NCBI GenBank assembly: GCA_018434685.1
Contig: JAHDOV010000027.1
Location: 1 to 64,000, forward strand
From: Deltaproteobacteria bacterium
GTDB taxonomy: Bacteria > Desulfobacterota > Desulfomonilia > UBA1062
Direction: 5' to 3'
DNA length: 64,000 bases
The stretch's first letter is position 1. Every line of letters begins with the position of its first letter. Below, piece by piece: positions 51,185 to 59,784 of this stretch. The notes beneath the pieces are model-generated. The model saw only the letters and a list, made by a program, of their open reading frames with translations. It was not told the origin of the DNA and did no database searches. The position numbers and the translations under genes were made by a program.

Positions 51185-54034
51185 TCAGTTCATGAATTCA
51201 TCAATGCCGAGATCCGCTGCCCCTCCGATGACGCGGGGATCCCCTTCAAAATCGCTTAGAGGCAGGCAGGGCGCCAGGTCCGTTCCCCTGTCGATGCACG
51301 GTGAATCCTGCAGCAGGTGGAAGTCGTGATTCAAAGGGTCGACAAACCCCGGCTCCAGAGACAGGCAGTTCTCGCCCCATGCCAGGTGCTGCAGATCGCA
51401 GTAGTCGACGTTCAGGAAGGAAGCGCTGCCGTCGATGTCATCCCCGCCCATTGCCGAGGTGTTGTTCCAGATAATGGAGTTCGTGACCATTACCGTACTG
51501 TCGCTGGTGTAGATACCGCCACCTAAGGATGCCGTGTTGCCCGTGATGGTGCAGTTTGTTATCGAACTGTTGCTGCCTGAGCGGATTTCTACGGCTCCGC
51601 CACCGGTATCGCTCAGGGTGGTATCGCAGGAGTTTTCAGTAAAGAGGCAGTTGACGATGCATGCGTCGGGCCCGGCGCAGCTTATGCCGCCGCCTCTTCC
51701 TGCACGGTTGCCCGTGAAGGTACAGCCGGCTATCTCCGTGGAGGCTGAGCTGCTCAGGATTCCCCCGCCGCTACGGTCATCTGCTGCAGCGTTGTTTTCG
51801 AACAGACAGCCTATGACCCTGAGCAGAGAAGTATCGTTCATGGTGGATATGCCGCCGCCTTCAAGGGCGGAGTTGTTTCTCAGGGTGCAGGTGACCACGG
51901 TCAGTGATGCGGCTTCACCCTGGCTGTATATGCCTCCCCCGCTGCCGGAGGAAGAATGGCCGTTGACGATACTCAGGCCGTCTATCACGACCCTGCCCGC
52001 CGGAGCCGATATGGAGATGCAGCGTACGATGCCGTTTCCATCCACGCACGTAACATTGCCGGAGACGTCCCGTTCATCGAGATCCTCCTCGGTGCCGTCA
52101 AAGCCGCCGTAGAGCGTGACGCCCCTTGTCACTTCCAACTGTACCGGGAGGGAATAGACCCCCCTCTTTATCCAGAGTTCATCGTCTTCGTCGGCAATGT
52201 CGAGGGCCTCCTGGATGGTGGGCACTGCCTGATCCCAGCTTCTGCCAGTGTTCCCGGTCCTGCCGTTATCCTGGTCGACGTAGACCCGGGTTTCTCCATC
52301 GGCAGCCAGCTGCATGAAGGCCATCGGAGGCGGGCAGGTATCTTCGCCGTCACAGTCCTGGTCAATGCCGTCGCATTCAATCTCTGCAGCCCCGGGGTAT
52401 ACGGCCGCATCACCATCATCGCAGTCGGTATTGTTGCTCACATAGCCGGCGGGCTGCGTTGCGGCCTGGGTGGAATCAGCGGGGTTGCCGTAGGAGTCGT
52501 CGTCGCTATCGCGGTACCATGTCGGGGGGCAGGGGAGATCTGAGCCGCTGCAGTCCTGGTCGATGCCGTCGCCGCAGATTTCTGTGGCACCGGGGTGAAC
52601 GGTTGCATCGCTGTCGTCGCAGTCGGTATTGTCGCTCACATAACCAGCGGGCTGTGTTGCGGCCTGGGTGGAATCAGCGGGGTTGCCATAGGTGTCACCG
52701 TCGCTATCCCGGTACCAGGTCAGGGGGCAGGGGAGATCTGAGCCGCTGCAGTCCTGGTCGATGCCGTCGCCGCAGATTTCCGCGGCACCGGGGTGAACGG
52801 TTGCATCGCTGTCGTTGCAGTCGGTATTGTCGCTCACATAACCGTCGGGCCGTTCCACAGCCTGGACCGAACTGGCGGGGTTGCCATAGCCGTCACCATC
52901 GGCATCCCGGTACCAGGTCGTGAGACAGGGGGGATCAATGCCGTCGCAGTTCTGGTCGATGCCGTCGCCGCAGATCTCTGTGGCACCGGGGTGAACGCCC
53001 GCATTGCCATCGTCGCAGTCGGTGTTGTTCCTCACATAGCCTGCAGGCTGCGTCACGGCCTCGGTCGAAACAGCCGGATTACCGTAGGAGTCACCGTCGG
53101 CATCGCGGTACCAGGTCGTGGGGCAGGGGGGATCAATGCCGTTGCAGTCCTGGTCGATGCCGTCGCCGCAGATCTCGGTGGCACCGGGGTGAACACCCGC
53201 ATCGGTGTCGTCGCAGTCGGTATTGTCGCTCACGTAGCCGGGAGGCTGCGTTACGGCCTCGGTCGAAACAGCCGGATTGCCGTAGGAGTCGCCGTCGGCA
53301 TCGCGGAACCACGTTGTGGGGCAGGGGAGATCAGTGCCGTCGCAATTCTGGTCGATGCCGTCGCCGCAGATCTCAATGGCACCGGGATGAACACCCGCAT
53401 CGGTGTCGTCGCAGTCGGTATTGTCGCTCACGTACCCCTCAGGTTGAGAAAACCCCTGGGTCGAGCCAACCGGATCTCCGTAGGTGTCACCGTCGGCATC
53501 GCGGTACCAGGTAAGGTATTCGTCCGGATTAACCAGTTCGAGTTCGATTACCCCCACAGGTGTTGTCTGACCGGCCGTAACGGTGATATCGGTAACGGTC
53601 CCGGAGAGGATCACCCTGCCGTCACCATCGCTGAGATCGACGATCAGGGTCCTGCCCGTTCCCTGCTGGATGCCGGTGATACTCCCCCTGCCTGCACTGC
53701 AATCCCAGGGGCCGCCAAAAGCGAGTTCGGTGCCGTTCTCGTCCAGCACCCGTGCTTCCACCCGGCTCACGCCGTAGTGGTCGCAGGTGATGGGAGACTG
53801 CTTGTAGAGGGCGGCTGCCGTTGCCGCAGGTGCTGTATCTTCAGGCAGTTGGATGGAAAAAGAGACCGAACCGGTATCAGGCGGCGTATCAGAACCGCTG
53901 CAGGAACAGAGCAGGACCACGAGACAGGCAAGGATAAACCGCAGGGGCATGGTCCGGATTTGAACGGGTCTGCATCGGATTTTCCCTGCATGCCCCGCTG
54001 CCGTCTGGGTGGAATCAAAAAGGAACCGGTACAT
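51185..54034 (-). CDS. MopE-type repeat lipoprotein with right-handed beta-helix domain
   Basis: A 949-residue surface protein. A long N-terminus leads to a lipoprotein signal (FILACLVVLLCSC). After a short domain come six tandem repeats of about 66 residues (DADGDSYGNP...TDCDD...VHPGA-EICGDGIDQDCDG), the MopE putative metal-binding motif; the Asp-rich parts resemble calcium-binding DxDxDG loops. The C-terminal third is a parallel beta-helix (repeats of the GGGIYSQGEA and TNCTITGNTA type) as in polymorphic outer-membrane proteins. It probably binds metals or adheres at the cell surface. It is flanked by a CsgG-like and a barrel protein. The start is uncertain among several Met codons; ATG 54034 with AAGGAGCG is used. 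Confidence 0.85.
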   Translation of the reverse strand: MYRFLFDSTQTAAGHAGKIRCRPVQIRTMPLRFILACLVVLLCSCSGSDTPPDTGSVSFSIQLPEDTAPAATAAALYKQSPITCDHYGVSRVEARVLDENGTELAFGGPWDCSAGRGSITGIQQGTGRTLIVDLSDGDGRVILSGTVTDITVTAGQTTPVGVIELELVNPDEYLTWYRDADGDTYGDPVGSTQGFSQPEGYVSDNTDCDDTDAGVHPGAIEICGDGIDQNCDGTDLPCPTTWFRDADGDSYGNPAVSTEAVTQPPGYVSDNTDCDDTDAGVHPGATEICGDGIDQDCNGIDPPCPTTWYRDADGDSYGNPAVSTEAVTQPAGYVRNNTDCDDGNAGVHPGATEICGDGIDQNCDGIDPPCLTTWYRDADGDGYGNPASSVQAVERPDGYVSDNTDCNDSDATVHPGAAEICGDGIDQDCSGSDLPCPLTWYRDSDGDTYGNPADSTQAATQPAGYVSDNTDCDDSDATVHPGATEICGDGIDQDCSGSDLPCPPTWYRDSDDDSYGNPADSTQAATQPAGYVSNNTDCDDGDAAVYPGAAEIECDGIDQDCDGEDTCPPPMAFMQLAADGETRVYVDQDNGRTGNTGRSWDQAVPTIQEALDIADEDDELWIKRGVYSLPVQLEVTRGVTLYGGFDGTEEDLDERDVSGNVTCVDGNGIVRCISISAPAGRVVIDGLSIVNGHSSSGSGGGIYSQGEAASLTVVTCTLRNNSALEGGGISTMNDTSLLRVIGCLFENNAAADDRSGGGILSSSASTEIAGCTFTGNRAGRGGGISCAGPDACIVNCLFTENSCDTTLSDTGGGAVEIRSGSNSSITNCTITGNTASLGGGIYTSDSTVMVTNSIIWNNTSAMGGDDIDGSASFLNVDYCDLQHLAWGENCLSLEPGFVDPLNHDFHLLQDSPCIDRGTDLAPCLPLSDFEGDPRVIGGAADLGIDEFMN
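52330..53515 (-). repeat. six tandem repeats of about 198 bp inside the MopE-type gene
   Basis: Six DNA units of about 198 bp encode the 66-residue MopE repeats. Neighbouring units are highly similar, especially the two at about 52340-52740 and the two at about 52920-53330, suggesting recent duplication or gene conversion. Such repeats may vary in number between strains and can also cause assembly collapse. Confidence 0.8.
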
Positions 54035-54060
54035 CATCGCTCCTTCCTTTCCCTCATGGT

Positions 54061-54987
54061 TCACCACTCGAAGTCTATGCTGCCTGCCTGGCTCTGTCTC
54101 TTCTCGAGATCGCCCGGAGTGCGTGCCTGCCTGGTCGAGTAATCCTCAACGAGGCTGTCCGTCTTTGATGTCCTGGCTTCCAGGGCCTTGAGCAGGGACT
54201 GGCTTTTTTTCCTCTGGTTGATCAGGCTCAGTCTCTGGAGCTCTTTCAAGCCTTCTTGTGCCGGCCCCAGGTTCGGGTCTTCTTTCAGTGCATTGGTATA
54301 GTAGGTCTCCGCACGGATGTAATCTCTGCGGTCAGAGCTGTCTATGGCCCTGCACAGGTTGAACAGTGCCTCCTCGCTGGTGGTCAGCGGTTTTTCCAGT
54401 CTCTTTCTCTTCTCCGCAGAGAGTTTTATGTTCAGGAGCTCTATGATATCGAAGAGGAGCTGTTTCTCAATGGTGACGATGCTTGAGAGAAATCCCTCTG
54501 CCGTGGGCTGTCCCACAATGCGTTCCTTTTCCCCGTCGATCAGGGTCGCTTTTATGCTGATTTCTGCAACTGCGCTGTAATGGATATCTCCCCGTATCAC
54601 GTAGCGTGCACCCAGTAACCGTCCGATCCGTGGTGCTGTACTCGCGTCGACCAGGCCTGAGATGCCGAAGTCCATTTCTTCCATGAGGGCCTGGATCTTC
54701 ACCCGCTCCACCGGGCGGAGACCCTGCAGCTGAGAAAGGTCTGACGAAAGCATGCAGGGAAGGCCTTTCTGAAGGAGGTCGAATCTTTTTTCTCCGGTAT
54801 TGTTCTTAAAGTAGAGGACTGCAATCGTATCGGGGGAAAACACGAAATCGTAGGTGTACTCTCTGTTCAGAACCTGTTGTGCCCATATTCTCTCCTGCTG
54901 CGTAACCACCTGTCCGGCATGTGAGGCGGGAGCCCAGGCAATTACAAATGACAAGCACAGAATAAAAACAAATGTAATATTCTTCAT
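54061..54987 (-). CDS. CsgG/TolB-like exported protein with TPR-like tail
   Basis: A 308-residue exported protein with a signal peptide (NITFVFILCLSFVIAWAPASHA). The central part (IAVLYFKNNTGEKRFDLLQKGLPCMLSSDLSQLQGLRPVERVKIQALMEE) is the CsgG/TolB-N-type domain, and ARYVIRGDIHY follows. The C-terminus has a TPR-like helical segment (ALFNLCRAIDSSDRRDYIRAETYYTNALKEDPNLGPAQEGL). CsgG forms secretion pores for surface fibres; here an export or assembly role for the following MopE-like protein is a reasonable inference. Start 54987 follows AAGGTGA. Confidence 0.8.
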   Translation of the reverse strand: MKNITFVFILCLSFVIAWAPASHAGQVVTQQERIWAQQVLNREYTYDFVFSPDTIAVLYFKNNTGEKRFDLLQKGLPCMLSSDLSQLQGLRPVERVKIQALMEEMDFGISGLVDASTAPRIGRLLGARYVIRGDIHYSAVAEISIKATLIDGEKERIVGQPTAEGFLSSIVTIEKQLLFDIIELLNIKLSAEKRKRLEKPLTTSEEALFNLCRAIDSSDRRDYIRAETYYTNALKEDPNLGPAQEGLKELQRLSLINQRKKSQSLLKALEARTSKTDSLVEDYSTRQARTPGDLEKRQSQAGSIDFEW

Positions 54988-55189
54988 GTGATGAATCACC
55001 TTTATCGAGAATAAGCAGGCGGTCTGCCCCTTTCTTCTCCAACCATCATAGTACAAACATGCTCGTTACCTGTGGACGAGGGGATTGTATTACAGTCAGA
55101 AAATCTCAGATTGCATCTAAACGGGCAAAGGTGGACCGGGCACTGGTGCGCATGGTGAGAACCAATAGCAAAATATCAAGTATAACAAT

Positions 55190-55217
55190 ATAATATAACT
55201 CAGAATATGAATGTCAA
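55190..55217 (-). promoter_or_regulatory. sigma-70-type promoter for the surface-protein cluster
   Basis: On the minus strand TTGACA (55217-55212) and TATTAT (55195-55190) are 16 bp apart in AT-rich DNA. The leader to the CsgG-like gene would be about 190 bases. Confidence 0.5.
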
Positions 55218-55359
55218 GATTTGAGGGTGAGTGTCTTTGAAAATAAAACCTTCTCATTTGTCCATCTCCTGGTGCCTCGATGATAACCACAGTGCAGCCC
55301 ATTGAAATCGATAACTATTCCAAGGTGCTGTAAGGACTGTTTTTCAGCGAAAATATCCT

Positions 55360-55388
55360 TTGACTCTTTGCTATCATTTCATTATACC
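55360..55388 (+). promoter_or_regulatory. sigma-70-type promoter for the FKBP gene
   Basis: TTGACT (55360-55365) and TATACC (55383-55388) have a 17-bp spacer. The transcript would begin about 20 bases before ATG 55414, which follows GGGGGG. Confidence 0.55.
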
Positions 55389-55413
55389 TCTTGTGCTTAC
55401 ACGGGGGGCACAC

Positions 55414-55875
55414 ATGAGTCACAAAGCGCAGCAGGGTGATACTGTCAGGGTGAATTATACCGGGAAGTCAGAGGATGGGAGCGTTTTCGAATCCTCCGTA
55501 GGGGTGATGCCCCTGAAGTTCACCATCGGATCGGGAGAGGTGGTCAGCGGTTTCGAGAATGCGGTGATCGGAATGCTCCCCGGAGAGAAGAAGACCGTTG
55601 TGGTGGAACCGGAAGAAGGATTCGGGCTCTATGATGAAGATCTGGTCTTCGAGGTTTTGAACGAAGAACTACCCGAAGGGGTAGCCCCTCATATCGGCAT
55701 GGATTTCGAGATGGTGGACGAAGAAGGGTATGAGCTGTCCGCCGTTGTCATCGATATATCCGAGGACTCGGTCACCATCGATGCCAATGCCCCGCTGGCA
55801 GGCAAGACCGTGATCTACGACATCGAACTCATCGAGATCGTCCCGGACAGAAAAACACACAGCAGGGTATCGTAA
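55414..55875 (+). CDS. FKBP-type peptidyl-prolyl isomerase (SlyD-like)
   Basis: A 153-residue FKBP with an insert-in-flap chaperone domain: GDTVRVNYTGKSEDGSVFESS at the start, GMLPGEKKTVVVEPEEGFG around residue 55-75, then the flap domain and the returning FKBP strands (PLAGKTVIYDIELIEI). It lacks the His-rich metal tail of E. coli SlyD. It speeds proline isomerisation and protein folding in the cytoplasm. Confidence 0.92.
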   Translation: MSHKAQQGDTVRVNYTGKSEDGSVFESSVGVMPLKFTIGSGEVVSGFENAVIGMLPGEKKTVVVEPEEGFGLYDEDLVFEVLNEELPEGVAPHIGMDFEMVDEEGYELSAVVIDISEDSVTIDANAPLAGKTVIYDIELIEIVPDRKTHSRVS

Positions 55876-55880
55876 GGGGT

Positions 55881-56318
55881 TCACCTTTTCACGACAAGGA
55901 CCGGGTTTTTTGCCTTCCGTACCACTTTTTCGGACACAGAGCCCAGGAGCATCTCCTGAATGTTGCTCTTGCCGTGAGAGCCGATCACAATGACCGAGAA
56001 ATTTCCTTCATCGGCGATCCTGAGGATCTCCCGTATGGGAAAACCTTTTTCGATCCTCGTGGTAACCTTGTACCCTACCTCTTTGAGTTCGTTCTCGATG
56101 AACTTCATCTCCTCAGATGCCCGGGCCTCGAGATCTTTCTCAATGGTGAGATAATCCGGGACACTCCTGATGGCACTCAGGGTGTCGAGGCTCGACTGAT
56201 CGAGGACATGCATCACGGTCACCTCCTCGGCACCGGCAGTTCTCAGCTGTTTTACAAAGCTCAGGGCCTTTTTTGCAACGTCTGAGAAATCTGTTGGGAA
56301 TAGGATTTTTTCAAACAT
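55881..56318 (-). CDS. universal stress protein (UspA family)
   Basis: A 145-residue UspA-fold protein, with MFEKILFPTDFSDVAKKAL at the start and the nucleotide-binding GSHGKSNIQEMLLGSVSEKVVRKAKNPVLVV at the end. It is a close paralogue of the gene at 44238-44669. AGGAGG precedes the ATG. It converges with the FKBP gene with only 5 bp between stops. Confidence 0.93.
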   Translation of the reverse strand: MFEKILFPTDFSDVAKKALSFVKQLRTAGAEEVTVMHVLDQSSLDTLSAIRSVPDYLTIEKDLEARASEEMKFIENELKEVGYKVTTRIEKGFPIREILRIADEGNFSVIVIGSHGKSNIQEMLLGSVSEKVVRKAKNPVLVVKR

Positions 56319-56533
56319 ATCCTGCCTCCTTTTATGATAAAACCCAAGCGGCCTTGCATACATATTAATCCGGACGAGGTGTAAGTCAATCTCTCGATTA
56401 TTATTGGTTTTCTTTCCCGGAACATGAAACGAGCCACCCGGGCTGTCCCGTAAAAAGCCGCCTTTTTCAGGTTCTCGTCTTACCTTGCAGGAATAAAAGG
56501 GGTATACTAGGCACGGGCCTAGAAAACTCGAAG

Positions 56534-57130
56534 GTGGCGGTGTTGAACAGCAGACTCTATACGATCGGGTATTCTCCTTTCTCAACCGCGGGGTTTATCG
56601 ATGTGCTCCGCAGGTATGCCATCTCTTCTGTATGCGACGTCAGGTCTGCGCCCTACAGCAGGTACAAGCCGGAATTCAACAGGACCGTGCTCGAAGAAGT
56701 CCTTGCATCACATGAGATCGGGTACTTGTTTCTCGGCGGCATGCTCGGCGGCCGGCCGACCGACCCGGAACTGTACGAGGACGGGAAGGTGCGGTTCGAG
56801 AGGGTTGCACGAAGCAGGATGTTTGTCGAAGGCCTGGAGAGGCTGCGCGAGACAGCCCGGGACCACACCGCCGTGCTCATGTGCGCGGAGAAGGACCCTG
56901 TTGTGTGTCACCGGATGATCCTGGTGTGCAGGCAGCTTCGATGCGAGTTCGATATCGTCCACATCCTGGAAGACGGCTGTGTGGAGGCACACCGGGATGC
57001 AGAGAGACGGCTCGTGAAGCTTCTCCATATCCCCACCGACGACCTTTTCAGGGCCGAGGACGAGCTCATCGAGAGTGCCTATGAGGTGCAGGGGGAGAAG
57101 ATCGGCTATGTAAGGAGAGAGCGGGAATAA
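56534..57130 (+). CDS. DUF488 family protein
   Basis: A 198-residue protein of the DUF488 family, seen by YTIGYSPFSTAGFIDVLRRY at the start, CDVRSAPYSRYKPEFN (near 35-50), FLGGMLGGRP and CAEKDPVVCHR (near 118-128). The function is unknown; the Cys and basic motif recall small nucleotide-modifying enzymes. The start is one of GTG 56534, GTG 56540 or TTG 56543, all after GAAGGTGG. Confidence 0.88.
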   Translation: MAVLNSRLYTIGYSPFSTAGFIDVLRRYAISSVCDVRSAPYSRYKPEFNRTVLEEVLASHEIGYLFLGGMLGGRPTDPELYEDGKVRFERVARSRMFVEGLERLRETARDHTAVLMCAEKDPVVCHRMILVCRQLRCEFDIVHILEDGCVEAHRDAERRLVKLLHIPTDDLFRAEDELIESAYEVQGEKIGYVRRERE

Positions 57131-57150
57131 GCAAGAAGTCGGGATCTTCT

Positions 57151-57861
57151 TCAGAACAGTTTCCCGCTGCCATTTCCCCCGGGTGCACGCGGGCGTATGA
57201 CCTCCGGGGTGTCGTTGCCTGGGCTGTTCACCAGGCGGGATATCTCGTAGGCCTCCATCTCTTCGGGCGGGTAGGTCTTGAGGCAGTCCATGAGGACAGC
57301 ATCGTCGGGGCTGCCGGGGCTGAGCCAGGCGGAATAAGCCTCCCTGTTCAGTATCACCGGCATCCTGGTGTGGATCTGCGCGATGAGGTCATTGGGGGAG
57401 GTGGTGATGATGGTGCTCGACTGCACGATCCGGCCGTCCGACGTGTCTGTCCACTGGTCCCACAGCCCTGCCAGGGCAAAGGGTTCGGAGTCTTTCATGC
57501 GGATGAAGTAAGGGGTCCTGCTCTTGTCCAGCGTCTTCCATTCATAGAATCCGTCGGCAAAGATGATGCAGCGGTGTTTCCTCAGCGGGGTCCTGAAGGA
57601 GGGCTTTTCCAGCAGGGTCTCGGCGCGGGCATTGATCATCCTGGAGCCGATGGAGATGTCCTTTGCCCAGAACGGGACGAGCCCCCAGCGGGTACAGGCC
57701 AGTGTCGGCACCTGGTAATTGAGCACGGTCAGGATATTCTGCGTCGGGGCTATGTTGTAATGCGGTGTGAATGCAGCCTTCACCTCATCGCTGATCTCGA
57801 GTTCGGAGATCTTTACCCTGATCCTGTGTGGATTCGATATCTGGATAAATCTGCCGCACAT
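57151..57861 (-). CDS. yedK: SOS response-associated peptidase (YedK/HMCES family)
   Basis: A 236-residue protein that crosslinks to abasic sites in single-stranded DNA through its N-terminal Cys. The start MCGRF places Cys2 correctly after Met removal, and GGGGG six bases upstream supports ATG 57861. NARAETLLEKPSF (Asn and Glu) and FYEWK are near residues 75-110, and the active-site His lies in HTRMPVIL (near 167). It converges with DUF488. Confidence 0.93.
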   Translation of the reverse strand: MCGRFIQISNPHRIRVKISELEISDEVKAAFTPHYNIAPTQNILTVLNYQVPTLACTRWGLVPFWAKDISIGSRMINARAETLLEKPSFRTPLRKHRCIIFADGFYEWKTLDKSRTPYFIRMKDSEPFALAGLWDQWTDTSDGRIVQSSTIITTSPNDLIAQIHTRMPVILNREAYSAWLSPGSPDDAVLMDCLKTYPPEEMEAYEISRLVNSPGNDTPEVIRPRAPGGNGSGKLF

Positions 57862-58099
57862 GGCCATCCCCCTGCCGGGACTCTCCTGTATCTCAAGGAG
57901 TGTGACAATAAAGATAGCATGTGTTCATCAGTAATACCAGGGGTGAACGCAGGAGGAATGCCTGTCAATGCTCTGTTCGTGGGTGAACGAGACGGTCAGC
58001 TCCTTAAAAAAACGGGGCGAACTTTCAGGTTCCATCTTTGAGAAATTCCCTGTACATAATTCCCAGGTGGCTGCTCTATGTTATTAGGGGGGTAATTCT

Positions 58100-58756
58100 A
58101 TGAGGAGATATGCATGGTTTGTAGTGCTTGCACTGTTCGTGGCTGCAGGGCCTTGTTTTGCAGCTGATCCCGGCGAAGGCTGGAAGCCGGCCAAGCAGGG
58201 GGACGGCATCCAGGTGTATACGAGGCCGGTTGCAGATTCGGCTTCCAACGAGTTCCTGGGGATCACCAATGTCGATGCGCCGATGAGGGTGATCCTGGAG
58301 GTCTTCAGAGACATCGCTTCATTCCCGCAGTGGTTCGGCTTCTGCCGGGATATCCGGTTATTGAAGAGCCTTTCCGACACCCACGAGGTAGTGTATTTCA
58401 TCCTGGCAACCCCATGGCCGGTAAGCGACCGCGACATGATCATCGATGTGGTGTTCGATGTCCGGGATGGAGAGGGCAAGGCCGAGATCTCCCTGAATGC
58501 CCTGCAGGAGGACCTGGTACCCGTTCAGGACCAGTACGTGAGGATGATCAGGCTCATCGGGAAGGCCACGCTCACCAGGATAGATGAGAAGACGACCCAT
58601 GTCACCTACACGGTCAATTCCGATCCTGCAGGATACATTCCTGCCGCCATCTCCAACATCCTGGCCAAGGACCAGCCGTATCTGACGCTGAAGGGCCTCA
58701 AGGAGATGGTCAAGCTCGACAAGTACTACGAACTCGCCGGGATACCGAAAGAGTGA
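58100..58756 (+). CDS. exported START-domain protein
   Basis: A 218-residue protein with a signal peptide (RRYAWFVVLALFVAAGPCFA) and one START/SRPBCC lipid-binding domain (GIQVYTRPVADSASNEFLGITNVDAP; FPQWFGFCRDIRLLK; PWPVSDRDMIIDVVF). Bacterial members of this group are thought to bind lipids or hydrophobic ligands in the periplasm. GGGGG precedes the ATG. Confidence 0.88.
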   Translation: MRRYAWFVVLALFVAAGPCFAADPGEGWKPAKQGDGIQVYTRPVADSASNEFLGITNVDAPMRVILEVFRDIASFPQWFGFCRDIRLLKSLSDTHEVVYFILATPWPVSDRDMIIDVVFDVRDGEGKAEISLNALQEDLVPVQDQYVRMIRLIGKATLTRIDEKTTHVTYTVNSDPAGYIPAAISNILAKDQPYLTLKGLKEMVKLDKYYELAGIPKE

Positions 58757-58768
58757 TACGGGCAGGCG

Positions 58769-58868
58769 GGTTCGCGGTACGAGGCAGGGCGAGCCAGTCA
58801 GCTCGAGATGCGAGGCAGAAGTCAGTTGGTCAAGATAGACCGGGATCTCAGGCAGAAGGCAGAACAGG
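58769..58868 (+). repeat. dispersed repeat, AGGCAGA type
   Basis: A second copy of the element at 5662-5750: GGTTCGCGGTACGAGGCAG followed about 80 bp later by CTCAGGCAGAAGGCAGAA. Confidence 0.55.
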
Positions 58869-58921
58869 ATTTATGGTGCCAGAAAACAGATGCTCTGGAC
58901 GCTTGGGAAAATATGATGAAG

Positions 58922-58963
58922 AAGGTGCAAGGTTTAAGGTCTAAGGTCCAAGGTGTAAGGTTT
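58922..58963 (+). repeat. six tandem heptamers AAGGTNN
   Basis: AAGGTGC, AAGGTTT, AAGGTCT, AAGGTCC, AAGGTGT and AAGGTTT follow one another without gaps: a fixed AAGGT with two variable bases. It lies 40 bp upstream of the Nudix gene start. Confidence 0.9.
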
Positions 58964-59001
58964 TTAGAGATTCCCAATTTTATTCGTGAAGCAGGAATGA
59001 T

Positions 59002-59565
59002 ATGAGTGATCCGGTGACGAATTCTTTCCCACAAAATGTTTTCAAATTCTGTCCGGCCTGCAGCTCAGGGAACTTTTCTTTCCGGCAGGACAACTCCTTT
59101 TTGTGTGATGCGTGCGGGTTTGAGTTCTTCATCAATGCCGCTGCCGCTGTGGCAGCCCTGATCGAGGACGATAACGGGAGGCTCCTTTTCACGAAGAGGG
59201 CGAAGGACCCCATGAAGGGAACGCTCGACCTGCCCGGGGGGTTCGTGGATATCATGGAGACGGCCGAAGATGCCCTGCGGCGGGAGCTCAAGGAGGAGCT
59301 GAACCTGGAAACGAGCGAGGAGGTCTACTTCACCTCGTGTCCCAACACCTATGAGTACGGCGGCATCACCTACTTTACCCTGGATCTCGCCTTTGTCTGC
59401 AGGGTCATGAGCTTTGAGGGGATAACAGCCGATGACGAGGTCGAGGGATATCGTTTCATCCCCATCGATGAAATCGACCTGGGTGAGATCGGCCTTGTCT
59501 CCATCAGGAAGATTGTCTCGCTCTACCTCGTCTCCAAGGGGATCAGGCCGGAAGAACGGCTGTAA
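59002..59565 (+). CDS. Nudix hydrolase with N-terminal zinc ribbon
   Basis: A 187-residue hydrolase. A CPAC...CDAC zinc ribbon (residues 18-41) precedes a Nudix fold with box GGFVDIMETAEDALRRELKEELN (near 78-100), complete except that the last Gly is replaced. The ribbon-Nudix layout resembles NudC-like and YjhB-type enzymes acting on NAD or ADP-ribose derivatives. The tandem AAGGT array lies directly upstream. Confidence 0.88.
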   Translation: MSDPVTNSFPQNVFKFCPACSSGNFSFRQDNSFLCDACGFEFFINAAAAVAALIEDDNGRLLFTKRAKDPMKGTLDLPGGFVDIMETAEDALRRELKEELNLETSEEVYFTSCPNTYEYGGITYFTLDLAFVCRVMSFEGITADDEVEGYRFIPIDEIDLGEIGLVSIRKIVSLYLVSKGIRPEERL

Positions 59566-59598
59566 TTCGCTCCTGCAGTGTTGTCAGGTATACCCCCC

Positions 59599-59623
59599 TG
59601 TAGGAGCCGCTTCAGCGGCGACC
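59599..59623 (+). repeat. REP-like palindrome
   Basis: GTAGGAGCCGCTTCAGCGGC has the same framework as the copies at 162 and 35904, with compensated changes in the hairpin arms. Confidence 0.75.
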
Positions 59624-59784
59624 AAGTCTTTTTCCGCAGCAAAGCATGGCCGGTGTTCGCGACTTGAACCCCGCTCCTCCCTTTTTCACCCGCGTTAGAC
59701 ATACATCCCGGGTGAATACACAACCCTGCGCCTGAAGCCCTGCTCCTCCTTGCATCTTGACGGCATACCGGTATTTGGACTACC

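Larger units (their letters stand above)
54988..55413. other. divergent promoter region
   Basis: About 425 bp between the divergent CsgG-like and FKBP genes. It contains a minus-strand sigma-70-type promoter (55217-55190) and a plus-strand one (55360-55388). I see no gene. Confidence 0.55.

Noticed and set aside
52330-53515. CRISPR-like periodic repeats
   Set aside because: The units are about 198 bp, in frame, and encode conserved MopE motifs. They are protein repeats, not a repeat-spacer array.
52793-54142. 449-residue plus-strand open frame with repeats
   Set aside because: It is antisense to the MopE-type repeats. Its repetitive look comes from the real repeats on the other strand; the signal peptide, lipobox and Cys/Asp motifs are on the minus strand.
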